Assembly (NCBI GenBank): GCA_023381095.1
Contig: JAMCTO010000141.1
Coordinates: 1-7,377 of the forward strand
Direction: 5' to 3'
Length of the DNA: 7,377 bases
Origin: Bacillota bacterium
GTDB lineage: Bacteria; Bacillota; Sulfobacillia; Sulfobacillales; Sulfobacillaceae
The translations under genes were made by a program, and so were the position numbers. Under the pieces are notes generated by a model. It ran no database searches and was not told the origin of the DNA. It was given only the letters and a program-made list of their open reading frames with translations. Shown here piece by piece: positions 1 through 4,363 of this stretch (the first letter of the stretch is position 1; every line of letters starts with the position of its first letter).

Positions 1-293
1 GCACGAGACTTGGGTTAATTCTAGTGACGTTGGGCAAAGATGGGGCCCTTATGGTGCCCCGGAATCAGCCATGAGTGCACGTTAATGCTCCAAAGGTACA
101 AGCCATTGACCCGACCGGGGCTGGAGATGCTTTCAATGGAGCTTGGGTTTGGGCTGTGAGTCAGGGATGGGCGTGGCATCAGGCCACTCAGTTTGCAGTG
201 GCCGTGGGATCTTTTGCAGCGAGCAAGGCCGGCGCAATGGCATCATTGCCAACAATGAACGAGATACGGGAGAACTTTCCGGAAATTTTTTAG
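1..293 (+). pseudogene. PfkB/ribokinase-family sugar kinase, 3' end, interrupted by an in-frame TGA
   Basis: This is the C-terminal part of an ATP-dependent carbohydrate kinase of the ribokinase/PfkB family; the gene enters from the left edge. Reading from base 3, the frame gives a typical family strand (LILVTLGKDGALMV), then a TGA stop at 72-74, then the same frame continues with APKVQAIDPTGAGDAFNGA, which is PfkB signature 2. The aspartate at 126-128 (GAGD) is the expected catalytic base and GAG forms the anion hole. The tail reaches a TAG at 291-293, the usual family end. Both sides of the TGA align to adjacent parts of one protein with no frame change, so a single nonsense change (for example CGA to TGA) is the simplest reading. 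Other genes here end normally at TGA, so the codon is not reassigned. The part from GTG at 75 has no ribosome site and lacks the substrate-binding half. Substrate cannot be told. A sequencing error remains possible. Confidence 0.75.
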
Positions 294-363
294 ATATGCG
301 ACCAAATCTATGGCCGTATCAAGGAACTCCCCACTAGATAGCTGTTCTCTCTTAATCAGACGG

Positions 364-396
364 CGACAAAAATTGTTCCCCCTTCTTTTAGGGAAC
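364..396 (-). terminator. Intrinsic terminator of the small HTH gene
   Basis: On the minus strand the arms GTTCCC and GGGAAC (plus positions 391-396 and 375-380) form a 6-bp stem with a 10-base loop, followed by AATTTTTGT (T run at 368-372). It starts nine bases after the stop codon of the minus-strand HTH gene. On the plus strand there is no T run after the stem, so it should not end the kinase transcript. Confidence 0.6.
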
Positions 397-404
397 TGTA
401 AGTG

Positions 405-557
405 TTAGTCAGCATCCATCAGGGCATGCAAGTCCGTCACTCGGTAACGGAAATGATTTGTCGGCGTGCGCAGGGGAATCAACCGTCCCTCACGTTCCCA
501 TTTCCGGAGACCTTCGATACCCATCCCGAGCATCTCTGCGGCTTTGCCAATACTCAC
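405..557 (-). CDS. 50-residue MerR-type helix-turn-helix protein (stand-alone, or relic of an IS607-type OrfA)
   Basis: The reading frame starts at GTG (557-555) and ends at TAA (407-405). It encodes SIGKAAEMLG near the start, GLRKWEREGRLIP in the middle and RTPTNHFRYRVTDL near the end. This is the classic MerR-like DNA-binding fold: a helix-turn-helix, then a recognition helix with KWE, then the wing, usually RTPGGHRRYR. The same domain starts IS607-family serine recombinases (OrfA), excisionases and BldC-like regulators. The protein stops right after the DNA-binding domain. No resolvase catalytic domain is visible in any frame downstream; instead an intrinsic terminator follows. The start is poorly supported: a TAG lies two codons upstream, and the nearest SD-like run (AGGTGAG) is about 21 bases from the GTG. 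The wing has TN in place of the usual GG. It could be a small regulator or excisionase, or a decayed transposon remnant. The domain call is firm; a functional gene is not. Confidence 0.6.
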   Translation of the reverse strand: MSIGKAAEMLGMGIEGLRKWEREGRLIPLRTPTNHFRYRVTDLHALMDAD

Positions 558-582
558 AAACTATTCGTTGATTGTTCTCTCA

Positions 583-625
583 CCTAGAGAGACGATGCCA
601 TATTATTAGGCATAATTGTAGATTC
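583..625 (-). promoter_or_regulatory. AT-rich leader/possible promoter region of the small HTH gene
   Basis: On the minus strand this stretch holds TAATAATAT (-10-like, plus 601-609), with TTGCAA further upstream (plus 626-631) at a spacing of 18 to 21 bases, so the fit to a housekeeping promoter is only partial. Downstream the leader carries a short hairpin with arms TCTCTC and GAGAGA around TAGGT. The only short symmetrical element in the AT-rich block is ATGCC/GGCAT. Weak evidence. Confidence 0.25.
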
Positions 626-761
626 ATTGCAAGCAGTTACAGCTCTCTAGCCTTGTAGCGAATTTTTTCACGCGCGATTAGTTGGTCGAATTGACGTTAC
701 TGAGGTCCTTTGTAGGAGCGTATACTGAGACCAAGGCTACTGTTCTCTACGGATAGAGCCC

Positions 762-769
762 AAAGGAGG
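762..769 (+). promoter_or_regulatory. Ribosome binding site of the slipin gene
   Basis: AAAGGAGG is a near-perfect anti-16S match, nine bases before the ATG at 779. It fixes the slipin start. In the 190 bases upstream a TATACT (721-726) resembles a -10 box, but the only consensus-like -35 (TTGACG, 691-696) is 24 bases away, too far for a standard promoter, so the transcription start is unclear. Confidence 0.75.
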
Positions 770-778
770 CTTCATACG

Positions 779-1582
779 ATGAACCTTAGTATAGCGGTCA
801 TTATTGTGGTCATACTGGGTTATCTGGCAGTGTCGATTAAAATCGTAAAGCAGTGGGAAGAGATGTTGGTGTTTACCTTTGGCAAACTGGTCAGGCAGAC
901 CGGACCGGGGCTCAATGTGGTCTGGGCGGGATTTCAACGCGCTGTAATTATTGATAAACGGATTGCGACGACGGAGTTCAGCACGGAGGGAACCCTATCT
1001 AAGGATAAGGTTCCGGTAACGCTGATGGCGGTATTGTTTTGGAAAGTGTCTGATGTTAAAAGTGCTGCATTGGAGGTCAAGGACTATCGGGGAACGATAG
1101 ACTTAGCGTGCCAAACCGCATTACGCGATGTTGTAAGTCGCAGCGACTTGGAAATTTTACTGTCTGGACAGCGCAGACTGGATGAGGAAATTGCGACCCA
1201 AATTAAAGTTCGAGCGCAATCATGGGGCATCGAAGTGCAAAACGTCGAAGTGCGGGACCTAAAAATCCCGGATTCGTTGCAAGAAATGTTGAGCCGGAAG
1301 GCCCAAGCGCAGGCGGAGAAAGAGGCCCGACGCATCTATGGCGAGGCGGAAGTGGTCGCTGCGGAAGAATACCTTAAGGCGGCGCATGTCTACGAAGGTT
1401 CCACAGTAGCGTTTCGATTGCGGGGATTAAATGTGTTGTTGGAAGCAGTCAAATCAAATCAGAACACCTTGTTATTTCTGCCTACCGAACTAACCGATAT
1501 GCTACGAGGCATCACCCCGAGCCTCGTGCCCGATGTTCCCGGGGCAAAGGTTCCTAACGGTACCGCTGGGACTGCCAGCTAG
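779..1582 (+). CDS. Slipin (stomatin/prohibitin-like SPFH/band 7 membrane protein)
   Basis: A 267-residue SPFH-domain protein of the stomatin-like (slipin) type, expected to form oligomeric scaffolds on the cytoplasmic face of the membrane and to affect membrane microdomains or membrane proteases. Residues 3-23 form one hydrophobic membrane anchor. The SPFH domain follows (about 24-170), with the family landmarks FGKLVRQTGPGLNVV, STEGTLSKDKVPV, a region ending VKDYRG, and WGIEVQNVEVRDLKIP. An Ala/Gln/Glu/Arg-rich helix (about 170-200, RKAQAQAEKEARRIYGEAE) is the usual coiled-coil part, and a loose C-terminal tail ends in Gly/Thr/Ala/Ser. Length is normal for the family. The start is an ATG with a strong AAAGGAGG. 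Slipins usually sit next to an NfeD gene; none is visible here. The gene appears monocistronic and faces hsp20 tail to tail. The family call is secure; the cellular role is inferred. Confidence 0.92.
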   Translation: MNLSIAVIIVVILGYLAVSIKIVKQWEEMLVFTFGKLVRQTGPGLNVVWAGFQRAVIIDKRIATTEFSTEGTLSKDKVPVTLMAVLFWKVSDVKSAALEVKDYRGTIDLACQTALRDVVSRSDLEILLSGQRRLDEEIATQIKVRAQSWGIEVQNVEVRDLKIPDSLQEMLSRKAQAQAEKEARRIYGEAEVVAAEEYLKAAHVYEGSTVAFRLRGLNVLLEAVKSNQNTLLFLPTELTDMLRGITPSLVPDVPGAKVPNGTAGTAS

Positions 1583-1600
1583 TGCACTAACCGACAAATT

Positions 1601-1634
1601 GAGCCCTCCGCTGATAAATTCATGCGGAGAGCTT
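1601..1634 (+). terminator. Hairpin after the slipin gene (terminator-like, no U run)
   Basis: The arms CTCCGCTGA (1606-1614) and TCA-T-GCGGAG (1620-1629) pair with one bulged T around a TAAAT loop. After one mismatch, GAGC (1601-1604) pairs with GCTT (1631-1634). It begins 18 bases after the slipin stop. Only TTT (1633-1635) follows, so it may act as a 3' stabilising hairpin or as a weak or Rho-assisted terminator. Confidence 0.45.
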
Positions 1635-1636
1635 TG

Positions 1637-1674
1637 CGATTCCCATTGACGTCAGGTGTTATCAATGGGAATCG
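1637..1674. terminator. 13-bp perfect inverted repeat between convergent slipin and hsp20
   Basis: CGATTCCCATTGA (1637-1649) is exactly complementary to 1662-1674, with a 12-base loop. It lies where the slipin and hsp20 transcripts converge, and its right arm is also the coding sequence for the last Hsp20 residues (around the IPI motif). Neither side has a long T run, so it is not a textbook intrinsic terminator, but the stem is strong and works from both strands. A bidirectional terminator or RNA-end-protecting hairpin is the likely role. Confidence 0.5.
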
Positions 1675-2119
1675 ACCGTCGCGTGGTAGTTGCCAATTTA
1701 GGCATAGTGACCGTCAAAACCCCGTGTTTTAGGCTGGCGTGAAGATGGTCGACATCAGCATCCACAGGTAGCGTGATTTCTCGGTAAAAACGGCCATATA
1801 TCCGCTCTGTGGCAACCGAGCGCCGGGACTCACTTCGGTGTTCGGTATCTCTTTCGCCGCTCAATACCAAGGTGTGTTCATCCACCGATAGATTGATGTC
1901 TTGTGCGGTTACCCCAGGCACATCAAGCCGCATATAGTAATTTTTATCGTCTTCTTCGATATCAAGTGCCGGAGTGGCCAATGGACTATAGCTAAAAATA
2001 GATCGGAAGAGCCAAAGTTTTGACATCCGGCTGAAGAGTTGACTGACATCGTTTTGGAACTCCACAAAAGGATCCCGAACCTCTAATGGTTGAGTACGTC
2101 GAATAGGAAGAAAACTCAT
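1652..2119 (-). CDS. Hsp20 / alpha-crystallin family small heat-shock protein
   Basis: A 155-residue small heat-shock protein, an ATP-independent cytoplasmic holdase that binds unfolding proteins in large oligomers. After a variable N-terminal arm (about 1-50, with FQNDVSQLFSRM), the alpha-crystallin domain runs from about 52 to 145: ALDIEEDDKNYYMRLDVPGV, then INLSVDEHTLVLSGER, and the family hallmark LKHGVLTVTMPK. The C-terminal tail carries the IXI motif as IPI at 150-152, which docks neighbouring subunits. Length is typical. I chose the ATG at 2119-2117 because GGAGG lies ten bases ahead of it; the in-frame GTG nine bases upstream abuts that ribosome site and is unlikely. A consensus -35 box within a palindrome lies upstream, pointing to regulated expression. 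A stress-protein gene lies just upstream on the same strand, but a dedicated promoter between them suggests separate control. The family call is very secure. Confidence 0.95.
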   Translation of the reverse strand: MSFLPIRRTQPLEVRDPFVEFQNDVSQLFSRMSKLWLFRSIFSYSPLATPALDIEEDDKNYYMRLDVPGVTAQDINLSVDEHTLVLSGERDTEHRSESRRSVATERIYGRFYREITLPVDADVDHLHASLKHGVLTVTMPKLATTTRRSIPIDNT

Positions 2120-2129
2120 GGCAAACACA

Positions 2130-2134
2130 CCTCC
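2130..2134 (-). promoter_or_regulatory. Ribosome binding site deciding the hsp20 start
   Basis: GGAGG on the minus strand, ten bases before the ATG at 2119. It supports the protein beginning MSFLPIRR rather than at the GTG that touches the same site. The run CTTCC inside codons 4-6 (plus 2106-2110) could pair with it (four Watson-Crick pairs and one G-U), enclosing the start codon. Confidence 0.7.
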
Positions 2135-2166
2135 AATGACTTTAACTATTGTTGATGTTCATGTTT

Positions 2167-2194
2167 ATACTAGATCGTTGACAAAGAATGTCAA
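2167..2194 (-). promoter_or_regulatory. hsp20 promoter: TTGACA, 16-bp spacer, TAGTAT
   Basis: On the minus strand a perfect -35 hexamer TTGACA (plus 2189-2194) is followed after 16 bases by TAGTAT (plus 2167-2172), a four-of-six match to the -10 consensus. An overlapping TATAAA is three bases further on. Transcription would start near 2160, giving a leader of about 40 bases with the GGAGG near its end. This looks like a vegetative sigma-70/SigA type promoter, so heat control, if any, would need a repressor. Confidence 0.6.
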
Positions 2195-2217
2195 GGATTT
2201 TTCCCTGTTTTGTCAAG
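2178..2217 (-). promoter_or_regulatory. Candidate operator: palindrome over the hsp20 -35 box plus a repeated half-site
   Basis: TTGACA (2178-2183) and TGTCAA (2189-2194) form a perfect inverted repeat with a 5-base centre that covers the -35 box. A further copy of the half-site (TGTCAAG at 2211-2217, matching 2189-2195) lies 22 bases away, about two helical turns. It does not match CIRCE (TTAGCACTC-N9-GAGTGCTAA) or the HAIR motif, so HrcA or HspR control is not supported. A repressor binding site is an inference. Confidence 0.4.
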
Positions 2218-2316
2218 AAGATGTGGCAGGCCAACCGATACACACAGCAAAACAGGCCTCGGGGGTTATCCAGGCCGTTGGCCGACACGATCGGTTGCGG
2301 AGCACAACACTGGACT

Positions 2317-2868
2317 TTATGAGGCGGTACTTTCGTTATCCGGCTGAAAGCGTTCTAAGTTGACAGTATCGGTTGACTGTAACACTAGATAAGCTTGGCC
2401 CATCAGTTCCTCATCACCGCTGACGACAACTAAGTATTCTCCTTTTTCCACGGATTTTTCGAATTGCAACGCTTTTTCATGCTTCAATCCCCATCCTATC
2501 AATAGTCCAGCCAGTCCCCCAAAAACGGCTCCTTCTACTGCGGTGGTCAGCGCATAAGCAATGGGGCCAAAAAGCAATATTGGACCGGTGACCGGCATGA
2601 AGAAGATGGTGAAGCCCATAAGCAGACCAATAATGCCGCCCCATAGCGCCCCAAATTTACTGCCTTTTTTGGCGACCCCGCCAATGGTGGTGTACCCTAG
2701 CGGCTTTTCGTGAATCGAGAAATCTTTGCCCACTAAAGAGATGTTAGCGACTGGTATTTTGCGGTCAATGAGTTTTCGAATGGCGTTTTCTGCGTCGGTA
2801 TATTCCTTGTAAGTCGCGGCTACATGGGCCTTATGATCATTGCGCAACGGTTCTTGTTCTTTTTCCAT
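2317..2868 (-). CDS. YflT/GSP17M-like general stress protein with glycine-rich membrane region
   Basis: A 183-residue protein. Its N-terminal part (about 15-50, VAATYKEYTDAENAIRKLID then ISLVGKDF) matches the fold of heat-induced stress protein YflT/GSP17M, where a short domain precedes hydrophobic segments. Residues about 73-128 are glycine-rich and hydrophobic: a first segment (GALWGGIIGLLMGFTIFFMP), a second (ILLFGPIAYALTTAVEG), then GGLAGLLIGWGL. These are probably two or three membrane or glycine-zipper segments. A soluble tail ending near the C-terminus includes GEYLVVVSG, like the DUF1269-type stress proteins. The start is ATG at 2868-2866 with AAGGAGAG upstream; a longer frame back to 2925 would include that ribosome site and is not preferred. 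Its function is unknown beyond general stress association. It lies upstream of hsp20 on the same strand with a 197-base gap and is divergent from hemL. Confidence 0.75.
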   Translation of the reverse strand: MEKEQEPLRNDHKAHVAATYKEYTDAENAIRKLIDRKIPVANISLVGKDFSIHEKPLGYTTIGGVAKKGSKFGALWGGIIGLLMGFTIFFMPVTGPILLFGPIAYALTTAVEGAVFGGLAGLLIGWGLKHEKALQFEKSVEKGEYLVVVSGDEELMGQAYLVLQSTDTVNLERFQPDNESTAS

Positions 2869-2923
2869 CGATGTCTGCTCTCCTTGTGGGTTAATATGTA
2901 CAGTGTGTGTCTGGCGTAGGCAC

Positions 2924-2932
2924 ATAATACCA
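2924..2932 (-). promoter_or_regulatory. Extended -10 promoter of the stress-protein gene
   Basis: On the minus strand TGGTATTAT is a TGn-extended -10 (TATTAT at plus 2924-2929). No good -35 hexamer lies 16-18 bases upstream. The start would be near 2917, leaving a leader of about 50 bases before the ATG at 2868. The divergent hemL promoter should lie in the same 143-base gap, but I cannot place it confidently. Confidence 0.4.
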
Positions 2933-2998
2933 CGTTTCGGATTATGGGGACTTGTGAGGGGACGAATGCGCGGAATTTCCGTTACAACAGGGGGTTTT

Positions 2999-3004
2999 AG
3001 GAGG
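2999..3004 (+). promoter_or_regulatory. Ribosome binding site of hemL
   Basis: AGGAGG seven bases before the ATG at 3012, an ideal site that confirms the start. Confidence 0.8.
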
Positions 3005-3011
3005 CTGATTC

Positions 3012-4292
3012 ATGAATGAGACATGGTTTGAGCGCGCCCGGCGTGTCATTGCGGGTGGGGTAAATTCACCGGCCCGATCTTTTCACAGCGTAGGCGGTGA
3101 CCCACCTCTGGTGATGGCGCGAGGTGAAGGAGCTTACATGATTGATGTCGACGGAAATCGATATCTTGATTACCTTGCAGCATTTGGTCCCGTGATCTTA
3201 GGACACGCTCATCCGCTAGTGACCCAAGCAATTCAGGAAGCTAGTACGCAGGCCACCCTCTTGGGGACCCCAGTACCTAGCGAAATCGTATTGGCCGAAA
3301 CTTTGGTGGAATCAATCCCCGGCTTGGAGATGGTGCGATTGACCACCACCGGCACCGAAGCGGTAATGTCTGCCATTCGTTTGGCTCGTGCGTTTACTGG
3401 GAGGCAATTGGTCATTAAGTTTGAAGGCGCCTATCACGGTCATAGTGATGCAGTCTTAGTGAAAGCCGGATCTGGGGCTTCTACGGTGGGCACAGCCGAT
3501 AGCCTTGGAGTTCCCACGGGAGTAACTCAGGATGTTATCAGTTTGCCCTTTAACAATCTTCACCGGTTATCGGAAGCTTTGGAGCGCTGGGGAGACCGGG
3601 TGGCCTGTGTCCTGACCGAACCGGTGGTTGGCAACATGGGCATTGTCGCGCCCCTGCCAGGGTATTTGGAGACTATGAAACTCTTAGCCCATCAAGTTGG
3701 GGCATTATTGGTATTCGATGAAGTCATTACGGCTTTCCGATTTCACTATGGATCGGCAGCTGAGTTATTAGGGGTGGTCCCCGACCTCTACGCTATGGGG
3801 AAAATTATAGGCGGCGGGCTTCCTGCCGGAGCCTATGGGGGACGACAGGATATCATGCAATACGTGGCACCGTTGGGAGGAATGTTTCAAGCGGGAACCT
3901 TGGCGGGCAACCCGTTGTCCTCAGCCGCCGGATTAAAGACGTTAGAAATTTTGCGGACGACAAATCCCTACCTCAAAATGGAACAATTGGCACGTACGCT
4001 TGAGACGGGTATTTTAGAGCTGGCAAAGCATTATGACATTCCGATTACAATTAACCGCGTCGGTTCGGGTTTTACGGTGTTTTTTGGGGAGACTGCGGTT
4101 GTGGATTACGACACCGCCAATCTAGCTTCCAAAGAACAGTTTGCGACATTTCACCATCTGATGTTGGCCGAAGGCATTTACCTGGCTCCGAGTCGGTTTG
4201 AGGCATGGTTTGTGTCTGCGGCTCACCAAGATGGCGACATTGAACGAACCTTAGATGCGGTAGACAGAAGTTTTAAAATGATGCGAGGATAG
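3012..4292 (+). CDS. hemL: Glutamate-1-semialdehyde 2,1-aminomutase (GsaB/HemL2-like)
   Basis: A PLP-dependent class III aminotransferase-fold enzyme, 426 residues, which converts glutamate-1-semialdehyde to 5-aminolevulinate in the C5 route to heme and other tetrapyrroles, in the cytoplasm. Landmarks in order: GGVNSPARSF near the N-terminus; DVDGNRYLDYLAAFGPVILGH; the cofactor phosphate loop GTEAVMSAIRLARAFTG; YHGHSD; FDEVITAFRF with Asp236, which contacts the PLP ring nitrogen; and GKIIGGGLPAGAYGG with Lys264, the Schiff-base lysine. The stretch from FDEVITAFRF through PLGGMFQAGTLAGNP matches the Bacillus GsaB (HemL2) subfamily better than classical HemL (FDEVMTGFR). Residues before GTEA are TTT where relatives usually have NS, a mild change. 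Start ATG with AGGAGG. It heads the plus-strand block and is the first gene after a divergent gap. The enzyme call is strong; the substrate could differ in GsaB-like paralogues. Confidence 0.9.
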   Translation: MNETWFERARRVIAGGVNSPARSFHSVGGDPPLVMARGEGAYMIDVDGNRYLDYLAAFGPVILGHAHPLVTQAIQEASTQATLLGTPVPSEIVLAETLVESIPGLEMVRLTTTGTEAVMSAIRLARAFTGRQLVIKFEGAYHGHSDAVLVKAGSGASTVGTADSLGVPTGVTQDVISLPFNNLHRLSEALERWGDRVACVLTEPVVGNMGIVAPLPGYLETMKLLAHQVGALLVFDEVITAFRFHYGSAAELLGVVPDLYAMGKIIGGGLPAGAYGGRQDIMQYVAPLGGMFQAGTLAGNPLSSAAGLKTLEILRTTNPYLKMEQLARTLETGILELAKHYDIPITINRVGSGFTVFFGETAVVDYDTANLASKEQFATFHHLMLAEGIYLAPSRFEAWFVSAAHQDGDIERTLDAVDRSFKMMRG

Positions 4293-4318
4293 CCTGAGGT
4301 CTTTTTTGGGGCCAGGCT
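4291..4318 (+). other. Hairpin right after hemL
   Basis: AGCCTG (4291-4296, overlapping the TAG stop) and CAGGCT (4313-4318) can form a 6-bp stem around a 16-base loop with a T6 run in the loop. No T run follows the stem, so efficient termination is doubtful; it may be a processing or partial-attenuation structure between hemL and the flippase gene. Confidence 0.35.
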
Positions 4319-4321
4319 CCA

Positions 4322-4351
4322 TATGTTGCAAGAGCAGAGTGCGGCAACATA
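4322..4351 (+). promoter_or_regulatory. 8-bp perfect hairpin abutting the flippase ribosome site
   Basis: TATGTTGC (4322-4329) and GCAACATA (4344-4351) are exact complements with a 14-base loop. The right arm touches the ribosome site AAGGAGAGG (4351-4359) without covering it. It could protect the downstream mRNA after cleavage, keep the ribosome site open, or be a protein-binding site on the DNA. Confidence 0.4.
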
Positions 4352-4363
4352 AGGAGAGGCCAA

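Noticed and set aside
72..74. TGA read as tryptophan or selenocysteine in the kinase
   Set aside because: TGA ends other genes here at sensible family lengths, no SECIS-like hairpin is evident after it, and kinases of this family are not selenoproteins.
402..587. Plus-strand frame of 61 codons over the mini-HTH gene
   Set aside because: It is the shadow of the minus-strand HTH domain, which has clear MerR-type residues; the plus frame has none.
691..726. TTGACG and TATACT as a slipin promoter
   Set aside because: The spacing is 24 bases, well outside the usual 16-18, so the two boxes cannot work together as a standard promoter.
294..778. Complete IS607 or other insertion sequence
   Set aside because: Only the HTH domain is present; there is no resolvase domain, TnpB gene or paired element ends.
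2120..2316. CIRCE or HAIR heat-shock operator upstream of hsp20
   Set aside because: Neither GAGTGCTAA-type nor CTTGAGT/ACTCAAG arms are found; only the TTGACA palindrome is present.
2118..2363. Plus-strand frame of 81 codons between hsp20 and the stress-protein gene
   Set aside because: It overlaps the hsp20 start region and its promoter and the end of the next minus-strand gene, has no family resemblance, and the minus-strand genes explain the region.
2971..2981. Short palindrome CGGAA-T-TTCCG upstream of hemL as an operator
   Set aside because: Only 5-bp arms, no placed promoter to relate it to, and such symmetry is common by chance.
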